Both the position numbers and the translations under genes were made by a program. Below, one piece after another: positions 37,029 through 45,843 of a DNA stretch of 64,000 nucleotides (position 1 is its first letter; the number at the start of each line of letters is the position of its first letter). The notes under the pieces are model-generated. The model searched no databases. It saw only the letters and a list, made by a program, of their open reading frames with translations, and was not told where the DNA came from. This stretch comes from Sphingopyxis fribergensis (GTDB taxonomy: Bacteria; Pseudomonadota; Alphaproteobacteria; Sphingomonadales; Sphingomonadaceae). The DNA is taken from positions 144,589-208,588 of the forward strand of contig NZ_CP009123.1 in the NCBI RefSeq assembly GCF_000803645.1, given 5' to 3'.

Positions 37029-39938
37029 ATGAGGTTGAGGTTGACGGGCGTGGTTTCCGCCATCGCGCTGATGTACATGGTTCCGTCCGGTGCGCTCGCG
37101 CAGACGGCGCCCAAGCCGGAAGCGCCCGCCGAAGCATCCACCGAAGCGTCGCCCTCGGCCGGCCCCGACATCGTCGTGACGGGATCGCGCGTGGCGCGGC
37201 GCGACTATCAGTCGAGCAGCCCGATCGTCACCGTCAGCAGCGACGCGATCGCCGCGACCGGAAACGTCACGCTGGAAGGCGCGCTGAACCAGTTGCCGCA
37301 ATTCACCCCGGACGGGACCGCCTTTTCCAACGGCCTCAACGCCACCGGGCAGGCCACGCTCAACCTGCGCGGGTTGGGAGCGCAGCGTAACCTGGTGCTG
37401 CTCGACGGCAAGCGGTTGCAGCCGTCCAGTTCGACCCAGGTGGTCGACATTAACTCGCTGCCGACGATCCTGGTCGGCGGGACGGAGATCATCACCGGCG
37501 GCGCGTCGGCGGTCTATGGCTCGGACGCGAACTCCGGCGTGGTGAACTTCAAGCTGCGCCAGATCGAGGGAGTCGAGATCAGTGCGCAGAACACCATTAC
37601 CGAACGCGGCGATGCCGGCATCCGCAATATCTCGCTCGGCGCCGGCACGCACTTCGCCGGCGGCCGCGGCCGCGTGCTGTTCGGGATCGACTATACCGAT
37701 CGCGACGCATTGGGCGTTACCGACCGCGCGTTCTTCCGGCGCAACGTCGGCGTATCCAGCTCGATCGGCGCCGGCCTGTTCACCCCCAGCACCAATGGCC
37801 CGTCGCAGGCTGCGATCAACGCCGCCTTCGCCGCCTATGGCGTCCCTGCCGGAGCGGTGCCGCGCGCATCGTCGATCGGCGTCAACGCCGACGGGACGTT
37901 GTTCTCGACCGGGCTGGGGGTCTATAATTATCGCGACGCCACGCCTTATGTGAACAACATCGGGAGCGCGCTGCTGCAGAAACAGAAGGACGTTTATGCC
38001 CAGATGCCGCTGGAGCGTCTGTCGACCTTCGGCAAGGTCAGTTACGACCTGGCGTCGGACGTGAAATTCTACGCGCAGGGACTTTATGCCGACTATACCG
38101 CTTATTCGATGGTCGACGCCGCGCCCAATGCCGGCGTCTGGATGCTGAGCGTTCCGGTGACTAACCCGTATATCCCTGCCGCGCTGCAACCGCTGCTCGC
38201 CTCGCGCGCAAAAATGACCGCGCCGGTGCTGGTGACCAAGCGGTATGTCGAGGCCGGGCCGCGCCGCACCAGGCACGATTCCACGACATGGCAGGCGCTG
38301 GCGGGATTTTCCGGCCGCATCGGCGCGATCACCTGGGACCTGTACGGATCGCACGGCGAGAGCAGCCTGAGCGACGCCACCGCCGGATCGGTGTTCGCCG
38401 ACAAGGTGCAGCGACTGGTCAGCGCGCCTGATGGCGGCGCGGCGCTATGCGGCGGCTACAATCCGTTCGCCGTCACCAATTCCGCCACCTGCGCCGCCTA
38501 TATCAGCGGCACCACGACCAACCGCACCAAGACGACGCAGGACGTCGCGGAACTGACCTTCCAGGGGCCGCTGGTGACGCTGCCGGCGGGCGAAGTGCGC
38601 TTCGCCGCCGGCGCCGACTATCGCCGCAACAGCTTCTCCTTCACGCCCGACGCGCAGCAACTGGCCGGCAATATCGTCGGCATCACGCGAAGTTCCGGCA
38701 CCAGCGGCTCGACCCGCGCGATCGAGGGCTATGCCGAACTGCTCGTGCCCCTGCTGCGCGACCTGCCCGGCATCCAGTCGCTCGATCTCGATGCCGCCTA
38801 TCGCTATTCGGACTATGACCGCTCGGGCGGGGTCTCGACCTACAAAGCGGAGCTGAACTGGCAGGTGTTCGAGCCGCTGCGGCTGCGCGGCGGCTACCAG
38901 CGCGCGATCCGTGCGCCCAACGTGGGCGAATTGTTCACCGCCAGCACCGGCCTGTTCCCGACGATCGGCACCGCCGCGACCGGCGCGGGCGACCCGTGCG
39001 ACATCCGCGGCAGTTATCGTACCGGCGCGCACGGCGCCGACGTGCGCAACCTGTGCCTGGCGCAGGGTGTCCCGGCCGCGGTGATCGACGCTTATGCCAA
39101 CAACGTGTCGCAGGTCGGCGCCTATCTGTCGGGCAATACCGATCTGTCGCCGGAAAAGGCCGACACCTATACCGCCGGCGCGGTGCTGACGCCGCGCCTG
39201 GCCACGCCGTCACTGTCGGCGCTCAGCCTGTCGGTCGATTATTACAACATCAGCATCGCCAACGCAATCGCGACCATCCCGGTCACCCTGTCGCTCAGCA
39301 AATGCTTCAACGGCGACGGCAGCAACCCGACCTACAGCAACAGCAATTATTACTGCTCGCTGATCGGGCGCGATCCGGCCACCGGCGGGATAACCAACGC
39401 GCTGATGCCCTATCTGAACATCGGCGGCTATCGCACGTCGGGGGTCGATGTGCAGCTCGACTGGTCGGTGCGGCTGGCCGACATCGGTATCGGCGGCGGT
39501 GACACGAAGTTCGGCATCTCGTCGGTGGTGAACTATCTCGACACCTACAGGGTGCAGAACCAGCCGGGATCGCCGTTCCAGGAATATGGCGGCACGATCG
39601 GCAGCGGCACGACGCTGCCGCGCTGGCGCTCGACCACCTCGTTCACGCTCGGCGACAGCAGGGCCACCATGCTGGTGCGCTGGCGCCACATCGGCGGGAT
39701 GAGCGATTTCTCGTCCGTCGCCAATCCGGCGAGCACGATCGCGGGGGTTCCGGCCTATGACTATGTCGACCTGTCGTTCCGGATCGATCCGGTGAAGGGG
39801 TTCGGGCTGCGCTTCGGCGTCAACAACCTCGCCGACAGCGAGCCGCCGGTGGTGGGCGGCGTGCTCGGCACCACCGACAGCGGCACCTATGATGTGCTGG
39901 GCCGGACCTTCTACATGGGCGCGACGGTGCGTTTCTGA
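37029..39938 (+). CDS. TonB-dependent outer-membrane receptor
   Basis: A 969-residue TonB-dependent receptor. The signal peptide ends near residue 24 (SGALA), followed by a Pro/Ala-rich linker, then the plug domain with DIVVTGSRVARRDYQSSSP as the TonB-box-proximal segment, LRGLGAQRNLVLLDGKRL and GGASAVYGSDANSGVVNF. The rest is a 22-strand barrel ending in MGATVRF. The style is typical of the very numerous sphingomonad receptors for carbohydrates, aromatics and peptides. AAGGGGG sits six bases before the ATG at 37029. A secreted hydrolase gene follows after 23 bases and is probably co-transcribed, suggesting uptake of a compound released or processed by that enzyme. Confidence 0.93.
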   Translation: MRLRLTGVVSAIALMYMVPSGALAQTAPKPEAPAEASTEASPSAGPDIVVTGSRVARRDYQSSSPIVTVSSDAIAATGNVTLEGALNQLPQFTPDGTAFSNGLNATGQATLNLRGLGAQRNLVLLDGKRLQPSSSTQVVDINSLPTILVGGTEIITGGASAVYGSDANSGVVNFKLRQIEGVEISAQNTITERGDAGIRNISLGAGTHFAGGRGRVLFGIDYTDRDALGVTDRAFFRRNVGVSSSIGAGLFTPSTNGPSQAAINAAFAAYGVPAGAVPRASSIGVNADGTLFSTGLGVYNYRDATPYVNNIGSALLQKQKDVYAQMPLERLSTFGKVSYDLASDVKFYAQGLYADYTAYSMVDAAPNAGVWMLSVPVTNPYIPAALQPLLASRAKMTAPVLVTKRYVEAGPRRTRHDSTTWQALAGFSGRIGAITWDLYGSHGESSLSDATAGSVFADKVQRLVSAPDGGAALCGGYNPFAVTNSATCAAYISGTTTNRTKTTQDVAELTFQGPLVTLPAGEVRFAAGADYRRNSFSFTPDAQQLAGNIVGITRSSGTSGSTRAIEGYAELLVPLLRDLPGIQSLDLDAAYRYSDYDRSGGVSTYKAELNWQVFEPLRLRGGYQRAIRAPNVGELFTASTGLFPTIGTAATGAGDPCDIRGSYRTGAHGADVRNLCLAQGVPAAVIDAYANNVSQVGAYLSGNTDLSPEKADTYTAGAVLTPRLATPSLSALSLSVDYYNISIANAIATIPVTLSLSKCFNGDGSNPTYSNSNYYCSLIGRDPATGGITNALMPYLNIGGYRTSGVDVQLDWSVRLADIGIGGGDTKFGISSVVNYLDTYRVQNQPGSPFQEYGGTIGSGTTLPRWRSTTSFTLGDSRATMLVRWRHIGGMSDFSSVANPASTIAGVPAYDYVDLSFRIDPVKGFGLRFGVNNLADSEPPVVGGVLGTTDSGTYDVLGRTFYMGATVRF

Positions 39939-39961
39939 CGTCAACGGTGGAGAACAACGCG

Positions 39962-41176
39962 ATGAAGTCCCATTCGATCGGCATGGCCGCGCTGGCGCTC
40001 GCGCTGGCGCCGCAGGCGGGCGCTCAATCCGCCCCCGCGCCAGCGTCCTCAGATGTGGGACCAGCGCCGGAAGCTCCGCCGACCCCGGCGCGGCTGCCGG
40101 CGGCCGGTAGCATGATCGATACGGCCCCGTTGCCCGCCGCCCTGGGTCTAGCCGACGCGGGCACCGCGCTGCGCATCCTCTATACCGCGACAAACGGTAT
40201 CACCGGCACCAGAAGCGTGGCGGTGACGGGCGCGCTGTTCCTGCCGAAGGGCACACCGCCCAGGGACGGCTGGCCGGTGGTGGCGTGGGCGCACGGAACG
40301 GTCGGGATCGGCGACGGCTGCGCCCCGTCCGCCAACCCGCGCTCTGAACGCGATTCGACCTATCTCAACGGCTGGCTGCGTGAGGGTTATGCGGTCGTCG
40401 CGACCGATTACGAGGGGCTGGGCGGGCCGGGACCGCACCCCTATCTCAATACGCGGGCGGAAGCGTGGTCGGTGCTCGATTCGGTGCGCGCGGCACTGGG
40501 CGCGACGGTCGGGGGCACGCGCCTGCCGCTCGCCAACAAGGTGCTGATCGTCGGCCAGTCGCAGGGGGCGAGCGCGGCCTTCGCCACCACGATCGCGGCG
40601 CGCGGCTATGCGCCGCAGGTCAACGTGCTGGGCACCATCGCGACCGGCATCCCCTATCTGACCGGCGCATTGCCGCCACGGGCCAATATCGACCAGGTCG
40701 ATCGGACCATCGCCTATCTGTTCTACATCGCCGCCGCCGCCGGCGAGGTCGATCCGGCGCTGAAGGCGGATACCGTCTTCACGCCCGCCGCGATGCCGCT
40801 GGTCCACGCGGCGGCGCAGCGGTGCGTCGCGGACATGATGACCGCGACCGTCCAGGCCGGGATGACGCGGCGACGGACGCTGCAAGGCGACTTCGTCGCT
40901 TATTACGCCAGCTTTCTGCGCAATACCGCTTATGCGACGCTGAAGACGGCGACGCCGGTATTCGTCGGCACCGGCGAACAGGATATCGACGTGCCGACGC
41001 CGATGCAGAAGGCGCTAGTGCGCGATGCGTGCAAGGCCGGGACGCGAATCCAGTTCCATCTTTATCCGGGGCTGGACCATTCGGGCACGCTCAACCCTTC
41101 GTTCGCCGATTCACGCCTGTTCGCGCGGCAATTGCTGGAAGGGCGGCCGGTCGAGACCAATTGCCCCGCAAGCTGA
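39962..41176 (+). CDS. secretory lipase-family alpha/beta hydrolase
   Basis: A 404-residue exported hydrolase. The signal peptide spans about residues 1-21 (ALAPQAGAQ). The mature part resembles the LIP/secretory lipase family: WAHGTVGIGDGCAPS forms the oxyanion region, GQSQGA at 198-203 places the nucleophile at Ser200, and a C-terminal HLYPGLDHSG supplies His. VFVGTGEQDIDVPT probably holds the acid. The start at 39962 is favoured over a GTG five codons earlier because GGAG lies upstream at good spacing. It follows the TonB receptor by 23 bases. The substrate could be an ester or acylated compound; the family also contains amide and cinnamoyl-ester hydrolases. Confidence 0.82.
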   Translation: MKSHSIGMAALALALAPQAGAQSAPAPASSDVGPAPEAPPTPARLPAAGSMIDTAPLPAALGLADAGTALRILYTATNGITGTRSVAVTGALFLPKGTPPRDGWPVVAWAHGTVGIGDGCAPSANPRSERDSTYLNGWLREGYAVVATDYEGLGGPGPHPYLNTRAEAWSVLDSVRAALGATVGGTRLPLANKVLIVGQSQGASAAFATTIAARGYAPQVNVLGTIATGIPYLTGALPPRANIDQVDRTIAYLFYIAAAAGEVDPALKADTVFTPAAMPLVHAAAQRCVADMMTATVQAGMTRRRTLQGDFVAYYASFLRNTAYATLKTATPVFVGTGEQDIDVPTPMQKALVRDACKAGTRIQFHLYPGLDHSGTLNPSFADSRLFARQLLEGRPVETNCPAS

Positions 41177-41326
41177 ACCCGCTGGCCGAATCGTCATGAT
41201 GTGGCGACCAGCCATACCGCCCGGCCAGGCCTGGACGACGCCGTAGGCGAAGTTCGCACCCGGCCGGGAATCCGGACAAAAGCGCTCGTGGTACGGCCGG
41301 TCTATCGAAGCGGCGCCCGACGCGAC

Positions 41327-42253
41327 TCAGTGTCCGGCCGTCTCCGGGCCGTCCGAAAGCATCTCATCAATGATGGTCCTGATCACCGGAATCGAGGCCG
41401 GCATCGTCCGACCGCGCAAGGTGATGATGGAGAATTTCGATATTATCGATATATCGGAGGTTTGGATGCGCACCAGCTTTCCGTCGCGCACCAGATCCCT
41501 GGCCGTCGCGATGACGCCCATGAACACGGCGGTGGTGGTCTGGGCGACCTTCAGCAGGCTCGTCACTTCATCGCATTGGAGAGAGATGAACTGGTCGGGA
41601 TGGGCCTCGGGGCCGTATCTCTCGACCAGGAAGCGCGCCGCCTCGTCGCTGATGCTCGTGCTGGCGACGGGATAGTCGAGCAGGTCACGGAACCGGAACG
41701 CCTTGCGCCGGGCCAGCGGGTGATCGGGCCGGCACAGCAGTCCGGTCTTCAGGTCGGCGACATGCTCGATAAGCAGGTCCGGCGTTGGCGAGACCGAGCG
41801 CGCTTCCACGATCAGGGCATCGACCTGCTGCGCGCGCAGCGCCTGCAATTGCGTCTCGGTCGGACCTGACGTCAGGGTTATCCGCAGGTTTTTCGGGTGA
41901 TTGGACACATAGGCCAGCAGGGGGACGGAAAGGATCGCGCGGGGCGTGGACCCCAGACCGAGGCGGAAATGGCCACCGATCCCGTTGGCGTGCTCCTCGG
42001 CGGTCCGCGTCAGCGTGTCGATGTCGGCGATCACGTTGCGGGCATGTTGCAGTATGATCCGTCCGAACGGCGTCAGTTCGTTGCTGTGCCCGATCCGGTC
42101 GATCAACCTTGCCCCGACCTGCTCCTCGAGCATGGCGATGCTGCGGCTGAACGCGGCCTGCGAGCGATGGACCCGTGTGGCGCCCTTGGTGAACGAGCCG
42201 GTATCGGCCAGCGCGACGAAATGCTGCAACTGGGTGAGGCTGATATCTATCAT
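41327..42253 (-). CDS. LysR-family transcriptional regulator
   Basis: A 308-residue LysR regulator starting MIDISLTQLQHFVALADTG, with the winged helix at about 1-65 (GSFTKGATRVHRSQAAFSRSIAMLEEQVG) and a two-lobed ligand domain after residue 90. The open frame extends far upstream, antisense to the amidohydrolase, but the ATG at 42253 is the conserved start. It is divergent to the M20D amidohydrolase across 120 bases, with a T-N11-A site between them, so it most likely activates that gene. The first gene after it leftward is 150 bases away and on the other strand. Confidence 0.92.
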   Translation of the reverse strand: MIDISLTQLQHFVALADTGSFTKGATRVHRSQAAFSRSIAMLEEQVGARLIDRIGHSNELTPFGRIILQHARNVIADIDTLTRTAEEHANGIGGHFRLGLGSTPRAILSVPLLAYVSNHPKNLRITLTSGPTETQLQALRAQQVDALIVEARSVSPTPDLLIEHVADLKTGLLCRPDHPLARRKAFRFRDLLDYPVASTSISDEAARFLVERYGPEAHPDQFISLQCDEVTSLLKVAQTTTAVFMGVIATARDLVRDGKLVRIQTSDISIISKFSIITLRGRTMPASIPVIRTIIDEMLSDGPETAGH

Positions 42254-42270
42254 ATGTCGTTCCGATAATC

Positions 42271-42283
42271 TTATCCAGAATAA
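42271..42283. promoter_or_regulatory. LysR box (T-N11-A palindrome)
   Basis: TTATCCAGAATAA is a 13-base near-perfect palindrome of the LysR T-N11-A form, 18 bases upstream of the LysR start and 90 before the amidohydrolase start. The shared 12-mer begins at its last base. Confidence 0.5.
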
Positions 42284-42294
42284 TGCATTAGACA
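42283..42294 (+). promoter_or_regulatory. shared 12-mer in the LysR-amidohydrolase region (copy 2)
   Basis: Exact repeat of ATGCATTAGACA at 36868-36879. In this copy it sits within TAATGCATTA, a perfect 10-base palindrome, immediately beside the LysR box. It may be a second half of the regulator site. Confidence 0.4.
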
Positions 42295-42373
42295 CATTGA
42301 TCGGCCCGGCATAGCCTCGTGCTCCACCATGTTGGTTTCGCGCGGTGCGGGTAGTCTGTTTTTGGAGGGTAGG

Positions 42374-43573
42374 TTGGCGACGGTCCTGGACAAAAACCCC
42401 GCGGGTGAATCGGCGAGCTTCTATGACGAGTTCGTCGCGTTGCGCCGCGACATCCATCGCCACCCGGAACTGGGCTTCGAGGAGGTTCGCACCAGCGACA
42501 TCGTCGCCGCGAAGCTGACCGAATGGGGCTATGCCGTCACGCGCGGCCTCGGCGGGACCGGCGTGGTCGGGCAATTGGTGCACGGCAACGGCGGCAAGGT
42601 GCTGGGCCTGCGCGCCGACATGGACGCGCTGCCGATCCAGGAGCAGGGCCAGGCTGAATGGCGCAGCGATACCCCCGGCGTGATGCACGCCTGCGGCCAT
42701 GATGGCCATACCGTCATGCTGCTCGCCGCGGCGAAACGCCTGGCCGAGGACCCGGGCTTCAGCGGAACGCTCAACCTGATTTTCCAGCCCGCCGAGGAGG
42801 TGGGCACGGCGGGAGCGGGCGCCGCGCGGATGATCGCCGACGGCCTGTTCGAGACATTCCCCTGCGACGCGGTGTTCGCTATGCACAACGCGCCGACCGT
42901 GCCGGCCGGTATGCTGCTGTTCCGCGAGGGGCCGATGCTGGCCTCGTCCGACGCGGTGAACGTCGTGCTGAAAGGCCGCGGCGGGCATGGCGCCATGCCG
43001 CATACCGCAGTCGACCCGGTCGTCGGCGCGGCCAGCCTGATCATGGCGCTCCATACGATCGTGTCGCGCAACGTCGACCCGCTGAGAACCGGGGTGATCA
43101 CCGTTGGGGTGGTCAGGGCCGGTGACGCGCGCAACGTGATCCCCGACAGCGCCCGTCTGGAGATAACGGTGCGCGCGCTCGATCCGGCAGTGCGCGACCT
43201 GCTCCATGAGCGTATTTGCCGCGTCGTGGCCGACCAGGCCAGCAGCTTCGGGCTGGAGGCGGAGGTTGACTATGATCGCGGCTATCCGCCGGTAGTCAAT
43301 TCGGTGGCGGAAACCCGCTTCGCCAGCCAGGTCGCGGCGGATGTCTTCGGGGCCGGGCGGGTGATGACCGACTGCCCGGCGCAGACCGGTGGCGAGGACT
43401 TCGCCTTCATGCTCGAGAAAAAACCGGGCTGCTACCTTCTGATCGGCAACGGCGCGGCGGGGACGCCGCATGCCTGCATGGTCCACAACCCCCATTACGA
43501 TTTCAACGACGCCGTCATCCCGACCGGAGCCGAATATTGGGTGCAACTGGCACGTCGGTACCTGGCCCAGTGA
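42374..43573 (+). CDS. M20D-family amidohydrolase (hippurate hydrolase-like)
   Basis: A metal-dependent amidohydrolase of peptidase family M20D, which removes acyl groups from N-acyl amino acids (hippurate, indole-acetyl amino acids). Metal and catalytic motifs are RADMDALP, HACGHDGH (Cys107, His109), QPAEEVG and VHNPHYDF, with the dimerisation lid GRGGHGAMPHTAVDPV between. The start is placed at TTG 42374, because GGAGG lies five bases upstream; an ATG at 42329 would add 15 residues with no ribosome site. Length is 399 residues, normal for the family. The divergent LysR and the receptor-hydrolase pair nearby suggest a pathway for taking up and splitting an acylated compound. Confidence 0.88.
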   Translation: MATVLDKNPAGESASFYDEFVALRRDIHRHPELGFEEVRTSDIVAAKLTEWGYAVTRGLGGTGVVGQLVHGNGGKVLGLRADMDALPIQEQGQAEWRSDTPGVMHACGHDGHTVMLLAAAKRLAEDPGFSGTLNLIFQPAEEVGTAGAGAARMIADGLFETFPCDAVFAMHNAPTVPAGMLLFREGPMLASSDAVNVVLKGRGGHGAMPHTAVDPVVGAASLIMALHTIVSRNVDPLRTGVITVGVVRAGDARNVIPDSARLEITVRALDPAVRDLLHERICRVVADQASSFGLEAEVDYDRGYPPVVNSVAETRFASQVAADVFGAGRVMTDCPAQTGGEDFAFMLEKKPGCYLLIGNGAAGTPHACMVHNPHYDFNDAVIPTGAEYWVQLARRYLAQ

Positions 43574-43710
43574 CCTCATAGGCGTGAAAACGGCCATCTG
43601 AAAGAACGGGTAGGGAACGTTTGCTCCTGATCATATCGCGGCTTCTACGGAATTGCTGGCGAATACCTCTGGGCGAAGGACGCCGGCGCTCAAGGTGTCA
43701 TTTCGCCCTC

Positions 43711-43733
43711 AGCCGGAACCGACACCGGCTTTC
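43711..43733 (+). terminator. weak hairpin after the amidohydrolase gene
   Basis: AGCCGG (43711-43716) pairs with CCGGCT (43725-43730) and TTT follows. It lies 137 bases beyond the amidohydrolase stop. Short stem and short T tract make it a low-confidence terminator. Confidence 0.25.
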
Positions 43734-43769
43734 CCGGTAGGTTGGCACTTGATACCCCATATTTGGGAT

Positions 43770-45830
43770 TCAGCAGGAAATCACACATCCTTCGCCATCA
43801 GGCGGATGAGCATCCGGGAAAAGGTTCCGGCGAAGGCTTAGCAGCGCCAATGCGGCGTCTCGGCGAAGTGTGGGAGGATCCGCCACAGCGACGGCGTCTA
43901 ATTCCCGATCTATCATTCTCAAGAGGGCCTCCGAGGGCTTGAGCGATCGACCACGGGCGAGATGGTCGAAATAATTCTTCACGGAAGAAAGAATGCCTCT
44001 GGTCTCCGCTGCCCCCCCCGGCTCCAGCCTCGCGTGCAATCCGGCGAGCTGCGCGAGCGAAAGGCCTGCCATCATGTCGCGCAGCACATCCCGCGTGGTG
44101 CCGGTCCCGTCCGATTCGTCGCGGGCCAGGCGGGGCGTGATCAGCGCGATCCGGTGCAGCATCCGGCTGCGCCAAGCGGCGGCGCTGCCCGCACCGAAAC
44201 GGCCCAGCGCGATATCGTGCTGCCCGGCCTTCAGCGTGCGGGCGACCGCGCCGCTGGTCCAGAGCGACTGGGTGAGGTTCATCGCGACCAGCGCCAGATA
44301 GATGCCGGTCAGCGTCGACAGGCCACCGTTCAGATAATCGGCGAAGGCGGGCTCGAACCGTTCTGAAATGATATTGGGACTTAATGTGCCGATGATGAAA
44401 TTGAACGACAGAGGGGCATAGCGCGGCACCGTCTGCAGCGCGCCGCACAGGATCAGCACCGGCGCCAGCGCGAGGACGAACAGCGGAAGTCCGTCGATCG
44501 CCGGCAGCACGATCAGTACATAGGCCGCGCCGAGCAGCAGCCGCAGCGCGACCCCGATGAACTTGTTCCGTAACAAAAGGCTGGGATCGCTGTTGTTCGC
44601 GTAAATGGAGAAATAGACCCCCGCCAGCATCACGCCGTTGACGCCGCCTTCCCAGCCTGAAGCGATCCACAGCAGGCAGATGAGGTACAGTGTCGCCGCC
44701 GTGGCGATCGCCGCCCCTGCCGCCCCGGCGACGTCGCGCTCGACGCTGCGCTGCGCGCCGGCGACAAGAACGCGGATTCGCCGGCGTTCGCTGTCCCTCT
44801 GCCGATCGCCGCGCATCGCCTTGCGCAAGAGCAGTGCGTTGCCGTTGACCTGGATCAGATCAGCAAGCCGCGCTAGCAGGCTCAGTTCCAGCCGCTCGCG
44901 CCAGCCCATGCCGGGAACGACCGCGGGTTCGGCTTCGCGGCAGCGCCGCCGGAGCGCATCTGCGGCGCTTAATAGGCCCGGCGTATGTGGGGCGCCATCG
45001 GCAATCTGACGGAGCCATTGCTCGATGTCGGACACCAGCGGCTCGACGCCGTGCGATGCGCCGCCCAGCCGCGCGAGTTCGCTCAGTCGGTCATCCACTC
45101 CGGCCGACAATGGCAATGTCCGCTCCACATGCGCCAGCAGCGCGCGCACCACATCCCTGCGCAACGGCATGCCGGCGCCCTCAAAACCGGAGTGGACGAG
45201 AAGTTCGTGAATCTCGTTGACGTCGGAAGCGAGCCGGCATCGGTCGCGATCTAGCTGACAATCGCCGGGCATGACCAGCGCATCGGCCGACCATCGCGCC
45301 GCCGTCTGCATCGTGGCATCCAGTTTGGACAGCATCAGTTCGCGCGCCGAGCCAGGGAGCACCGTCGCATGGATCATGCTGCTGCAAAGGATACCGAGCG
45401 TTATTTCCTCGAACCGGGCGACGGCGGTGTCGAAGATCGCTCCTGGATTCTGAACGCTGGCAAAGACGATGATGCACGTGCTGTATCCCGCCAGCGCGAA
45501 CATATAGGAGCGCGGCGATCGCTCGATTCCGGATGCGAATACGCACAGCCCGAGCCACAGCGCGATCGCCAACGACAGGATTTCAGGCGCATCGACCAGC
45601 GGCGGTACCAGCGCGACCGAGACGATCGCGCCGGTCATCGTGCCGACAATACGATAAACCGATTTGGAAAGAACCGCACCAACGCGCGGCTGGGCCACAA
45701 CATAGACAGTGACAAGCGCCCAATAGGGGTTGGGCAGGCCGATATGAAAGGCAATCCACAGCGCCAGCACGGCAGCCGCGAAGCTCTTGATCGAGAAAAT
45801 CAGCGCCGGGAGGCCGAGCGGCAGCTTCAT
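43770..45830 (-). CDS. FUSC-family permease (distal copy)
   Basis: A 686-residue inner-membrane protein of the FUSC/AaeB family that exports aromatic acids. It has two blocks of membrane segments (about 10-160 and 380-520), each followed by a soluble region, as usual for AaeB. The N-terminus MKLPLGLPALIFSIKSF and LPNPYWALVTVYVVAQPRVG match the family start. The ATG at 45830 is preferred; an ATG nine codons upstream lies inside the end of the NodT gene and has poor spacing. It is the last gene of the MarR-led operon, which already contains a second, shorter FUSC gene. Confidence 0.88.
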   Translation of the reverse strand: MKLPLGLPALIFSIKSFAAAVLALWIAFHIGLPNPYWALVTVYVVAQPRVGAVLSKSVYRIVGTMTGAIVSVALVPPLVDAPEILSLAIALWLGLCVFASGIERSPRSYMFALAGYSTCIIVFASVQNPGAIFDTAVARFEEITLGILCSSMIHATVLPGSARELMLSKLDATMQTAARWSADALVMPGDCQLDRDRCRLASDVNEIHELLVHSGFEGAGMPLRRDVVRALLAHVERTLPLSAGVDDRLSELARLGGASHGVEPLVSDIEQWLRQIADGAPHTPGLLSAADALRRRCREAEPAVVPGMGWRERLELSLLARLADLIQVNGNALLLRKAMRGDRQRDSERRRIRVLVAGAQRSVERDVAGAAGAAIATAATLYLICLLWIASGWEGGVNGVMLAGVYFSIYANNSDPSLLLRNKFIGVALRLLLGAAYVLIVLPAIDGLPLFVLALAPVLILCGALQTVPRYAPLSFNFIIGTLSPNIISERFEPAFADYLNGGLSTLTGIYLALVAMNLTQSLWTSGAVARTLKAGQHDIALGRFGAGSAAAWRSRMLHRIALITPRLARDESDGTGTTRDVLRDMMAGLSLAQLAGLHARLEPGGAAETRGILSSVKNYFDHLARGRSLKPSEALLRMIDRELDAVAVADPPTLRRDAALALLSLRRNLFPDAHPPDGEGCVISC

Positions 45831-45843
45831 GCGAGCCGCGCCG

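Noticed and set aside
36903..38354. Long minus-strand frame opposite the TonB receptor
   Set aside because: Arg/Gly-rich antisense frame in GC-rich DNA; the plus strand encodes a full receptor with signal peptide, plug and barrel.
41327..43597. A single minus-strand open frame of 756 codons spanning LysR and the region antisense to the amidohydrolase
   Set aside because: Only the last 308 codons encode LysR; the upstream part is the reverse complement of a well-supported M20D gene and has no protein-family features.
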